64,000 bases of DNA from Ficedula albicollis (Eukaryota > Chordata > Aves > Passeriformes > Muscicapidae). The stretch covers positions 403,929-467,928 of the forward strand of contig NC_021686.1 of the NCBI RefSeq assembly GCF_000247815.1, written 5' to 3'. The notes beneath the pieces were generated by a model. The model was not told where the DNA came from and searched no databases. It saw only the letters and a program-made list of their open reading frames with translations. The position numbers and the translations under genes were made by a program. Shown here in pieces: positions 34,316-45,402 of the stretch (positions are counted from its first letter, which is position 1; each line of letters starts with the position of its first letter).

Positions 34316-34499
34316 ACATACAATCTTTGGTCTTATTATCTTAACTTTCCCATAACACTTCAGTTTATATCTTTCTCTGTTTGGAAGTACAGTCAACTAC
34401 GTAGAACACATACAATCTTTGGTCTTATTATTTTAACTTTCCCATAACACTTCAGTTTATATCTTTCTCTGTTTGGAAGTACAGTCAACTACGTAGAAC
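34316..34499 (+). repeat. Tandem duplication, 92 bp, two copies
   Basis: ACATACAATCTTTGGTCTTA starts at 34316 and 34408; both copies end GTCAACTACGTAGAAC. One substitution (ATC/ATT) was noticed, so it is very recent. Confidence 0.96.
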
Positions 34500-37374
34500 T
34501 AAAGTGTTGACTGTCAGTGAGAAACCTGACATGGTATCAAATCCATACGTAATAATCCAATCCCTTTTCTCTCTCTGTTGCACTGGATACTGCCAGTTTG
34601 ACATCTACCACCTTGAGACACTCTTCCACTACATTTACTGGCAGAAAAACATATTTAAATATCTGAGGATGATATGTTCTCCTCTTAGACACAGTGTCTG
34701 CATTGGTTTCTGTCAAACACTGATTTATTAATTTTTCTCTTATCTAAGCCAGAAGGTGCAGGACTTACTTTACAGGTACATGCAGCCACACGTTATTTCT
34801 TTTACATTTAGAGTTTCTTCAGGTTCAGAACAGCAGCTGAATGGAAATGCACGAATGGAAATGCAGGTAGATTTTTACAAGAAGAAGACACAATCCAAGA
34901 TACCAGGCAAGCGCCTCTCTAGGAGAGACATTTGCCAAGAAGCCTTTCCCAGTTCATGGTAATATTGTGTATATAGACAATATAATAAATACATATCAAA
35001 TTTTTAAAAACTAATGCTTAGAATAACTTTCCCCATAATATTCGTATTTATCAAAAATATACCCACACAGATGACTGCTGAACATTCTCTCTCGCGAAAG
35101 GTTCAAAATATGGATAGTGCCATTTAAAGTCTGTTAAGGAAACCAGCCAATGTCCCAAATCCCCACATCATATTTAAAATAAAACAAAAAGACAATTTAG
35201 TCAAAACAATTCAACTATCAGTGTGGATACTTGGGCCAGTTTCATTCTTCTGTAAAATTAAATGATAAGACATGTTTACAGTGATTTAAGACCCGCTCAG
35301 TGCAATACATGAACATACAAAGCCTTAATGGGCAGTGCTGGAGGTACCTAAATGGGGGAAAGGGTGGATGCAGCAGTAACCCTGGTGTAATGGAGCACAC
35401 AAATCTTTAATCTTGAATCTTTGCTGAGCCTATGGTAATCACTGCACGCACTCCTTCTCTTGTAAGCCAAGGGAGATGTACACTTTACTCCTGACAGCAG
35501 TTATCCCTACAACTTATTTATTCCAGGAGATATCTGTGCTTCCAAAATTTCAGCCAGCAGCTAAAAACAGGGTAGGGAAATTTTAATATCTCAGACTACT
35601 TCATTAGCATCTACACTATGTATAAGGACATAGCAGCTTTCTCTTGGAAAGCAAAAGCCAATTTACAGTAACATGAGCATATAAAAATGAAAGTTGGACT
35701 GTCATTTTACTAAGAATTTTATTTTCTTCCAGCTCTGCAAAACCCTACAGATTTTGCTCCTTTCTTCTGATATTGCTCAGGACAAAACCTTCAAAAATCT
35801 GGTATGTCCTGTAAAGGATAACCCTTTCCTGAAATGAAGTGTAGATTACCCTACAATCTACAAGCAAAGGAGAACCTAAGCTCAGCCAATAGCTCCATTC
35901 TGGGGAACTGGAACAACACATTGCTTTATTTTGGTACTTACTTGTGTCATTTTTCTAAACTTATGCTCTATTAAAAGAGTAGCAACAAACACTCCCGTGC
36001 TGCAGCAAAAGTACAGAAACAGCACCTCGTAATGAAAAACTGTGAGTGTGGAACCCCAAACTAGTCCTGCTATTTTGCTTGTGATTTCAAAATCAAAGTG
36101 CATTTATAACAAGAGATTGGTTGCCAAGTTCATAATCTTACTACTAGTGTATATTGCTAATCTGCTAGTCTTACTGGGGAGAGAACTTGGGGAGACTGGC
36201 CCTGTCACAGAGTTCAGGGTCCAGGGCCCAGAATTTGAAATGATTGAAATTTGAAGTGATTGAACACACCTGACAAACCTACTCGTCTCTCCAGTGGCAC
36301 TGCACTGGCTGGATTCCAAGCCTCTCACCTGGAGGATACAGGCATATTGAAATGTAAACCAGGAGCAGGAATCCTGTCTCCACACAGGCCCAGATTAGAA
36401 AACAAACATTTTCTTTATAGAATGAAGATACTACAAAACAAAAATATTAAACAAAAAGAACTCCAAAACTCCTGCACCACTCAGACTAAAGTGCTTTTAT
36501 TAACCCTTACCTTAGAACTCATCACTGTATACATCTTATAACTTACTCCCTTCTGTTGGACCTGTTTATGAAGGGGAAAAATAATATGCAAATAGTAGAC
36601 TTTTAAAAAATTATTAGACTGTTTTTTAAACAGTGCATTGGACAACACTGATATACATCAGTGACCTCCATACCTTAATTAAAAAGAAAGGTATCTGCAT
36701 GCATAGCTTCCAAGCTTCATACCTGAAATTGTGCTACAGAAAACAAGGTGACAAATCACCTCACTGAAGAAAAGAACAGCTAATTAACCACATTATTAAA
36801 GTGTTTGCAGCATAAACAACTCATTTCAGTCTCTAAAATCACAAGCAGGGTTAGTACTTGTGGCAGCTGTGTCACAAATATTTCTAGCTCCCTCTATTCT
36901 ATACAGGACATACAAAGTCTGCATTAAATAGGCTATCTCTGGAAATCGTCTCTCTTCCAGTGACTAACAGGTATTTGCTGCACAGCTACGTGATTTTGGA
37001 ATTCCAGGTCTGCAGTGCTTGGATCCCCAGCTCTGAAACAAACCCAAACATACTCTGATGATTTGCAGTGGACTATGGGGTTAGAACAGCTGATTTGCTG
37101 AGAATTGGTATGAGGCCTTTGTCCTATTAGGTAGAAAAAAAAGTAATCTAAACATTATTTTTCTTTTCAAAAGGTTGATATCCAGCATAGCAGATTCGGC
37201 AATAACACAGTACAAGTTTTCTGAAACACGGTCACCACACTTTTACTTGTGTACAAGTTATTTCTCCTTTAAGTTGTTTTCCCTATAAAAACGTAACAAA
37301 AAAATGAACGTTGGATTTTGGCAGCTACACCAAAGTTACATTTATTTGACAACACAATCGGGAGAGGGAAAAAG

Positions 37375-37635
37375 GGTTTTACACTGACAGAGACTAAGTT
37401 TAGCTTAGATATTGGGAAGAAATTCTTTCCTATGAGGGTGGGCAGGCCCTGGCACAGGGTGCCCAGAGCAGCTGTGGCTGCCCCTGGATCTCTGGAAGTG
37501 TCCCAGGCCAGGCTGGATGGGGCTTGGAGCAGCCTGGGACAGTGGAAGGTGTCCCTGCCCATGGCAGGGGCTGGAATGAGATGACCCTTAAGGGCACTTC
37601 CTTCCCAAACCAGTCTGTGGTTCTGTGCTGATGTA
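37375..37635 (+). mobile_element. CR1 LINE 3' fragment
   Basis: Plus-strand CR1: TTAGATATTGGGAAGAAATT, GCCCAGAGCAGCTGTGGCTG, TGGAGCAGCCTGGGACAGTG, and a degraded tail around 37620. Little diverged, so relatively young. Confidence 0.9.
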
Positions 37636-38858
37636 TCTGCCTACACCCCAAACATCAAACACACATTCAACACACTCCTTAACACAGACATTTGCAGTCT
37701 TCTAGATTTCTCCCAAGTCTCCCCAGACAGTGGGAATCAACGGCTCATGGTCTTTTGCAACAGGTCTGAAAGTTCGGGCAATTGTTCTCTAACTGCAGAA
37801 GTTTAAGCAGGAGGAGAACAAATGGGTTATGTTAAAGCCCAAGAGTGTGAACACCACAGACATGAGCACTTCTACATATCAAGGTCAGACATTTTAAAAC
37901 ATTCCAGAACTGGACCTCACCAGCACGTATTCCCACCAACACATATGGACTCCAAGCCACTCAGTCATTAATTATAGTGCAATGAGATCTGTTTTTGTAT
38001 CAGGTGACTGTCTGGTCAAGTACCAAGAAGGAAATAGCTCAAGAACATCATTTCTGCAACAAAACCCACTGCATGCGCCAATACACTCTATGCAATTGTG
38101 TCAGACTATTGCAAATAAACTTGAAAATAAAGGCATCCCCAGATGAATTTGAGAGAAACTGTAGTTCTTTAGTTCTGATTCAAGGCTGTACAGACAGAAT
38201 ACAAGGAGCTATTTTTTCTTTCCGACCATCCACAGTTTATCCACAGTTTACCAGTTTTGAGTGGTAGCACACACTTATCTGTGCCTGAGCATGCAGCCAC
38301 ACAATCCAACAGCAGCAGTTCCAGCTGCTCTCCAACCTAACAGGGAGGGCAGGGAACTCTACAGAGCCAAAAGAACAGCAAGGACCTAACTTATGGTATG
38401 TTACCAATGCTTGTCACTGACTGTATGAGGCTTCAGCACTAAAGCAATGGCACTTATGACCTGAACAAAGCCAGAGAATGCATGCAATACAAGAGAACAA
38501 TAATACCTAAACGATGCATTATCAGATTGCGATAACTTTGGCATTGGAGATGGTGAGGGACCCGTGCAGTGTGGACTGGTTTGCTTTGCTTGCCTTAAAT
38601 ATACAGACAGTTATTTTAGTACAGGAATAGTTTCTTTTCCCATTTTTCTTTACGTCCAAATAACAGGAGGATCAGAATATGGAGGCCCTTAAAGATTTCA
38701 GATTAACAGAACAAATAAGCAAATACAACCAAGGGGAAAAAAACAAAGGTCCCAACAAAGTGAGTGAGCTGGGAAGAGCAGAGGTACTTAAATACGTGAC
38801 AGAATCCACAAACCACCTGCTAGAAACATTTACTTGGCAGCACTTAATCATTAACAGC

Positions 38859-39007
38859 AAAAAACCCCAAACAAATAAACAAACCCCCCAGGAACAAAGA
38901 ATAAAACAAAAAACCCACTATTACTACCAAAAAACCCACAACAAAACAAAACAACAACAAGAAAACCCCAAACAAACAAACAAACAAACCCCAAAAAAAC
39001 AAAAACC
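38859..39007 (+). repeat. A/C-rich low-complexity stretch, (CAAA)n-like
   Basis: About 150 bases consisting almost only of A and C, with CAAA, AAACC and ACAACAACA words. It gives open G-free frames on both strands that should be ignored. Confidence 0.9.
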
Positions 39008-39789
39008 AGGGAGAAAGCTGTTTTCCTTTGAGTAAAATTTCTGGCCACAGGAACACCTGCAAACTTTCAAACATTAATGACAGAAAAGACATTCAGTACA
39101 AGGATTCCCAACAGTTAATTATTGCACAATACTATCCACAGCTGTTTTGAAAATCACAAAGGATATAAGTATCATATATTGACTGGAAGGAACTACTGTT
39201 ACCACAAAATGTTGCTGGAATCTTTGGACTCTAGTTATCATTGCTGTTCCTGAGTAACTATCTTGGAGAAGTCTTTTGCAACAGTCTAACAGCTAGTGAT
39301 TACAGAAAGAAGGAAATTCCAGCAACAGTGCCCTAGGTATGATCCATGTTATTTCTGTGCTCTGGGTACTCCAGGAGGCTCTGAAATCCTACTGGGCTTC
39401 CCTCTAAGCCAGAGAAGCTTTCAGATGCTCCAGCTTCTTGTAGGAATTGGACATAAAAACACAAGGACTGAAATAATACAGTTCAAAGGAGAAGGTCTCA
39501 CTTTACTCTCCTCACAAGTATACAGCACCTGAGATGCTGCATCCACCCAGCTACTGCTCGCTCGTTCACAGGCCCAGAGAGGCCGGGGAGCATTTTGGCA
39601 GGTTCTAGCCAGCACTCTAAATCTGGTGTTTTGTAGCTAACAGTGTGCCAGCCCCAATATTCCAGCAGCAATTTTCACTGAAGGATGGGCCGGAAAGACT
39701 AACATGAAAACAAGCTCACAACAAAATGCTACTTTCGTTACAGAAATTTCAGAAACACTGAAGGCAGAGGCTGCAGAACACCAGTGCTG

Positions 39790-40200
39790 GGTTTAGAGAA
39801 TCCCTGAGAGGATCCACTGCCCCGCTGTGTGCGCTGGGGCGGGCGTCAGCAGCGCTCAGAGGAGCCCCTGAGGCACTGACGGCACCTGAGGCTCGCACAA
39901 GCCGTCCGAACACCGAAGCAGCCCCAGGCGCAGCCCAGAGCCCCCGCGGCCGCTCTCCGGCCACAGACACGCCCGGAGGTTCCGCCCCGGCTCCTGGAGC
40001 CCAGGGGCAGACACAGCGGCCGGGCAGACACAGCCTCCCCGCAGCTGCTGCCCGGTGTAGCACGATCACGGCCAGCGACCCGCGGCCATGCCACGGGGGC
40101 CCGAGGAAGGCCGGTCTCGCAGCCAGCCCCCTCCGGGTCCCTCCCGGCCGCTCGCCGGAGGATGCCGCCGCGGTGCTACCGCCCGACACCGAACTCCATC
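39790..40200 (-). promoter_or_regulatory. CpG island, probable TBC1D24 promoter / 5' exon
   Basis: A dense CpG stretch in otherwise AT-rich DNA, about 12.7 kb upstream of the TBC1D24 start codon. On the minus strand it is G-rich going toward TBC1D24, while the sequence right of about 40650 is G-rich on the plus strand. This divergent GC skew is the pattern expected around a CpG-island start site firing both ways. TBC1D24 needs at least one upstream non-coding exon, because an acceptor AG lies two bases before the ATG, and this is the only CpG island between the ATG and the next repeat-dense block. A CAG|GTGCCG donor-like site on the minus strand (near 39890) could end a first exon. No TATA box is evident. 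Assignment to TBC1D24 is inferred. Confidence 0.45.
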
Positions 40201-40204
40201 CCCC

Positions 40205-40652
<448 letters not shown>

Positions 40653-40905
40653 CTGAGGGGCGGCGGGGCGCGGTGGGGGCGGTGAGGGCTGATGGAGGGG
40701 CGGTGAGGGCTGTCGGGGCCGATGGGAGCTTTGGAGGAACAGGAGGCTGCGACGGGTGACAGTGAAGGACTGTGAGGGGGGTGCAGGTCAAAGTTGAGCG
40801 AGTGTGAGGGGTGATGAAGGCCGAGGAGGGTGAGAGGGACTGTGAGGGGTGGTGGGTGGCAGTGAGGGGCAGTGTGGGGCAGACAGGGTGGTTGGGGCAG
40901 TGTTG
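40653..40905 (+). repeat. G-rich degenerate minisatellite-like tract
   Basis: Directly right of the G run the plus strand stays strongly G-rich for about 250 bases, with loosely repeated words such as GGTGAGGGCTG, GACTGTGAGGGG and GGCAGTG. Many GGG and GGGG runs spaced by one to seven bases make it a good G-quadruplex and R-loop candidate. It may be the authentic edge of the repeat that the homopolymer replaces. Confidence 0.5.
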
Positions 40906-40974
40906 TGATGAAGAGTATAGAAATTCGGTGGAAAACAAACCCCTTGTGAGCCGGCTGGTCGTTAGAGGTCAGAG

Positions 40975-41165
40975 ACGGTCGTGGTAGCTGGGCTTAATCT
41001 CCGATTATAACCAGTTTGGCACTATAAGTGGTTGTGTTCAATAGGAACTTCCATGAGCACAGATTCTCGAACGGTGCATGTTCAGCTCTGAGTCTGGTGA
41101 TGTTCAATAAAAACTTTCACAGTCACAGAGTCGTGAATAGTGTGTTTTACTGAAGCAGCAGAAAT
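40975..41165 (+). mobile_element. LTR-like R-U5 fragment with duplicated signal block
   Basis: Two diverged copies of one block: TTCAATAGGAACTTCCATGA with CACAGATTCTCGAACGGTGC, and TTCAATAAAAACTTTCACAG with CACAGAGTCGTGAATAGTGT; the second carries AATAAA (41106-41111). This pattern is common at the 3' end of avian LTRs. It abuts the CpG island on one side and a CR1 on the other. Confidence 0.4.
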
Positions 41166-41204
41166 GCAAGGGTGAATGGAAAGGGGGAATAATTTTAAGG
41201 TAGT

Positions 41205-41455
41205 ATGTTTTGATTAGATTTCCAGAAGAAATTCTTTACTCGCAGGATGGTGAGTAAAGAGGATGGTGAGGGCCTGGCACAGGCTGCCCAGAGAAGCTGT
41301 GGCTGCCCCATGCCAAGTGTCCAAGGCCAGGTTGGCCAGGGCTTGGAGTAACCCAAGACAGCGGAAGCTGCACCTGTCCATGGCCGGGGGTGGAACTGAA
41401 TGAGCTCTAAAATCCCTTTCAACCCAAACCATTCTGAGATTCTGGGATTCTATTA
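41205..41455 (+). mobile_element. CR1 LINE 3' fragment
   Basis: Plus-strand CR1: AGAAGAAATTCTTTACTCGC, CAGGCTGCCCAGAGAAGCTG, GGTTGGCCAGGGCTTGGAGT, tail ATTCTGAGATTCTGGGATTC. A short duplicated GGATGGTGAG (near 41247 and 41261) interrupts it. Confidence 0.87.
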
Positions 41456-41536
41456 AATACAGATTTGGAATTGCCCTAGATGGATGCACGAGCTGTGATA
41501 GAGTTCTAACACTAACAATAGTATAGTGTTAGCCCA

Positions 41537-41666
<130 letters not shown>

Positions 41667-41941
41667 TGTAGAAGCTTACAATGAATGCTTGGGATGAGGG
41701 AGAGTAGTAGCCCATCAACTGTCTTTGAGGTCCTTTTGGATCTTCCTCCTAACTAGGTGAAATTTTTACCCTCCTTATATACTGCCCAATCTTATCCTCC
41801 TGCTCCTTCTTCACACATAGCATAATCTGAGCAGAGAGCAGCATAATACAGTAATATATGTGGGACTAATGTACTTAAGGCGATTAGCATATGCAGGGTT
41901 GTGCATTTTAATATCCAAATGACTCCTTATCAGGAAAAAGT

Positions 41942-41994
41942 TGTTTGTTTGGTGTTTTGTTTTGTTTTGCTTTGCTTTGCTTTGTTTTGTTTTG
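41942..41994 (+). repeat. (TTTTG/TTTGC)n low-complexity repeat
   Basis: Short tandem of TTTTG and TTTGC pentamers with a few exact copies of each. Confidence 0.9.
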
Positions 41995-42361
41995 GTGTCC
42001 TTTGAAGTCCTGGTCATACAACGTTTTTCTCATTTTCTTCATTCGTCAGAGCCAGAGCAGGATCTTTGCATCTCCACAGGACCTGCCCCTTCAGGGCCTT
42101 TCTTGATGTCAGCCATGCAGCTCTCCATCCACAGAGATACCACAGAGGGTACACAGCATAGACTGTAAGTATTAAGCCTTAGCCCTTGCTTAGCTCCTTG
42201 GTCATCATCCCACAGACAGCAGTGCTGTGCCAGGAGAACTTGGGCTGTGCTTCTCCCCTGAGGCCTGGGAAAAGTTAAGCGCAAATACTAGAAAAGATTG
42301 TTGCTTTAGGAAAGCTTTAAAATCTGACTACTTTTGTGCTTAGTAAGAATGTGTCTGGTTT

Positions 42362-42407
42362 GGTTTTTTTTTGTTTGGTTGTTTTTTGGTTGTTTTTTTT
42401 TTTTTTT

Positions 42408-42452
<45 letters not shown>
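42362..42452 (+). repeat. Poly-T tract with 43-base pure T run
   Basis: A T-rich stretch with scattered G, ending in an uninterrupted run of 43 T (42410-42452). Confidence 0.98.
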
Positions 42453-42454
<2 letters not shown>

Positions 42455-42869
42455 AAAGCCTGCAATGGCCAGGACAGAAATTGGTTCATTTTAAAGATGA
42501 AAGATTTCCATAGAGTTTATTTGACTTGCCTTGGCAGCAGTGTTCTGTTTACGACTGGATAAATAACTGCCACATTAAAGATTATTAACTAGCAATGCTT
42601 CAGTGGCCAATAAAGCACTAATCTTTTATATGGTGTTGTACATGTACACAGCTTGGGACGGCTGGATCTTGCCAAAGAGATAACAAATCCCTTACCCTGA
42701 AGGTTTACAATCTAAAGGAAACCACAAAGCACCACAAGGAAAATACAAAACATGATAATGAAACATAAAATACACAGAAGACTTGGAGCCATTTGCAGCT
42801 GCATTTTAAACAGGGACTTAAGAGGGTGTTTTGTATTTACCTTAAAGCTACTGGGCATTGATTAGAGGA

Positions 42870-43200
42870 AAGATAAAATCCTAGAGTGGTTTGGGTTGGA
42901 AGGGACCTTAAAGCCCATCCAGTTCCACCCTGTGCCGTGGGCAGGGACACCTTCCATTAGACCAGATTGCTCCAAGCCCCATCCAACCTGATCTGGAACA
43001 TTTCCGGGGATGGACCGGCCACAGCTTTTCTGAGCAGCCTGTGCCAGGTCCTCAGCACCCTCACTGTACAAACCCTTTCCTAAAATCTGGTCTAAATCTC
43101 CCCTCTTTCAGTTTAAAACCATCCTCCCTTTTCCTATCGTTACAGGCCCTACAGGAGAGCCTGTCCTCACCTTTCTTACAGACCCCTGTTAAGTCCTGCA
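42870..43200 (-). mobile_element. CR1 LINE fragment
   Basis: Minus-strand CR1: AATCCTAGAGTGGTTTGGGT, GGAAGGGACCTTAAAGCCCA, CTCCAAGCCCCATCCAACCT, AGTTTAAAACCATCCTCCCT, CCCCTGTTAAGTCCTGCAGA. Confidence 0.88.
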
Positions 43201-45173
43201 GACAGACACAGCAGCCACTGTGCTGTGACAAATGGTCAGTGGGGTCTCGGACAGTGCTGTGCCCCTCCCTCTGCCGGTGGCCAGGCAGGGCAGTCCCACT
43301 GCTCCAAACTGGGGAGAAACAGTAAGCAGTCCTTGTAATGTGCTTCCTTGGGACTGGCTAATGCTGCTGTGGACAGCAATCAACTCGTGTGGCTGAGCAT
43401 AAGAGCCATTTCCAGAAGCTGTGATGAGAAATCATTTGTTTATCCAAATACAAATTGGAAATATAATACAGCATTTTATATTTGCTTGTGTTTGATTCTG
43501 CAGGGTCCTAGAGGACACTTCCACACGTGTAAAGCATTATGTTCCTTGTGCTAAATGAAGCTGAGCTAGTAAGGAAAGCAGGTTTAAAAGAGGGTGAAAG
43601 TAGATGGAGAAGTGTGAGGACAGAGATAACTGTGGGCAGCATTTGCTAAGATTTTGTAGGAGGATGAAAAACTTTCATCTGTCTTCAGCATTTATAGATC
43701 CTTTCACTGTAATATGTGAGACCTATGTATTTTGCACACTTGGGTTCATGGTGCCCCTCTGAGGTAAAGCAGTGCTGCTATTCTCATGTCCCTCCCAGGA
43801 AACTGCGGCAGAGACAGTGTGTTCACATGGGGAAAAAAAAGCTGGGGGTTGACAGGCTTTGGAAAAGCAAGAGCAGGCACAGGGAGAGGGACCAAACTCC
43901 CAGAGTTTCTCTCCTGAAATATGAACCATGATTTGAGCTGAACATACTGTTTAGCCAGACAGTTGTTCTCAGTGTTCTGAAAGTAAGAATAACTGAAGGC
44001 TCTTTCCAAACTTCTGTCCTGATGCTCAGTGGTGCATTATTGAGAGATATTTTATGGATGAAGCCTGTGACCTTTGGGTTTGTGCCTTGCTGGTGGCTCC
44101 TCTCTGTTCTCTGAAGAACAAGAACAAGTGAGCTCATACTGAACTGTCTCTTTATATGGGAATGCTATCCCCCCTGAACATACATTTTCCAGAGCCTACA
44201 GGAACAGAAATTTCTCTGGAGTTGTATATCTCACATTTTCTTACGAAGCCAGGCTGGAGTTATGGACTAGGCACTTGATGTAATGGAGGCTTTTTGACAG
44301 GAGCAGTGGAGGGACTGGGAAACCACATGAAAGCAAGAAAAGAAAAGCAAGTGAGGAATGGCTAAGTGGATGGAATGATCCATAACATGAGGCCTATCCT
44401 CCTGTGTGTCCAACAGCCTTGGAGAGGAGATTTGCAATGGTAAGGTGGGCAGAGGAGCAGCTGGAGGATGATCGGAGAATGCCAGGAAACATAGAAGGGT
44501 CTTAGGCCAAAACCTAAGCTGGGCTAGTAAAACAGTGGCTTTACTGGTCCCACAGCAATGGGATTTGCCCTGAGCTGCTTGCATGGAAAGCTGATAAGCC
44601 TCGGCAAAGTCTGACCTCCTGTGGGTAAAACTGGGAATTACTAGGGGACAATTAAGCAAATCTTTTTCCTATCATGTGCCAGCATCTTAATGAGAGGTTT
44701 GCTCAGTGGTGTGGATCACTTCCATTTGCAGCAGCCAGACGTGGTCCTGCCCCTCTAGATGAGCTGCTTGTGTTACTCCTAACAATGAGGGTGAGTCTGA
44801 TTGTCCTAAAACTGGGAGAGTGCTGGTGGATGTTTTAATGACACAAAAGGAACGTGTTCATGAGGGCAGCCAAGCATTTCTCTGTGACTGAAAGAAGTAC
44901 TCTGCGGACACCGTGTTTTCCATTTGGTTGGATGGGTTGCAGCCAGCTTTTCCTGTTTCTTTGTCCCTTCTCTTGCCCCAGCTCTGGCAACTCCTGCCTC
45001 TTTAGGGGTGAGCAGCCACATTGTACCATGAATCTGAAAGGCTGTCTTCTGGTACTGGGTGATCCTCTTGGTGTGGAGAGGGGATTTGTGAGAAGGGAAT
45101 TAGCAGTTTCCCTTTAGGATGAGTTTAATCCCCCTCATCTGTGAGGAGACTGTAGTGGCATGTGGTACATTAC

Positions 45174-45402
45174 CTGCATATTGCACCAGGTATTCCAGAG
45201 TGTGATGTTGCTTGTTAGGATCCAGCTTTGGTTGCAGGGATTGCTGTGGTGTTCCATACCTGGTAGGGTCTGGTCCACAGAGATTCCTCTGGCTACTGGA
45301 CATCTTTGGAGCCCTCTTACCAGCTCCTGACTGTGGAGGAGGAGAGTTCATTGCAGAAGGATCTTGTACATGACAGTTTGCCTCCCCTCGTGGGGTTCCT
45401 GC
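45174..45402 (-). CDS. Candidate exon, unidentified minus-strand coding-like frame
   Basis: The minus-strand frame is open from 45420 and reads a Pro/Gln/Ser-rich protein-like sequence with MNSPPPQSGAGKRAPKMSSS, then QRNLCGPDPTRYGTPQQSLQ and PKLDPNKQHHTLEYLVQYAG. A donor GCAG|GTAATG (GT 45173-45172) and a possible acceptor ATCATCAG (AG 45404-45403) bound 229 bases. The plus strand is also open over part of it (45306-45539), which weakens the case. I do not recognise the product; an old mobile-element or retrocopy frame is possible. Confidence 0.22.

Larger units (their letters stand above)
27107..39789. other. Probable 5' UTR intron of TBC1D24, AT-rich
   Basis: About 12.7 kb of AT-rich DNA between coding exon 1 and the CpG island, with four CR1 pieces, two recent tandem duplications and an A/C-rich tract. 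No coding exon is visible on either strand. Non-coding exons cannot be excluded by eye. Confidence 0.4.
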
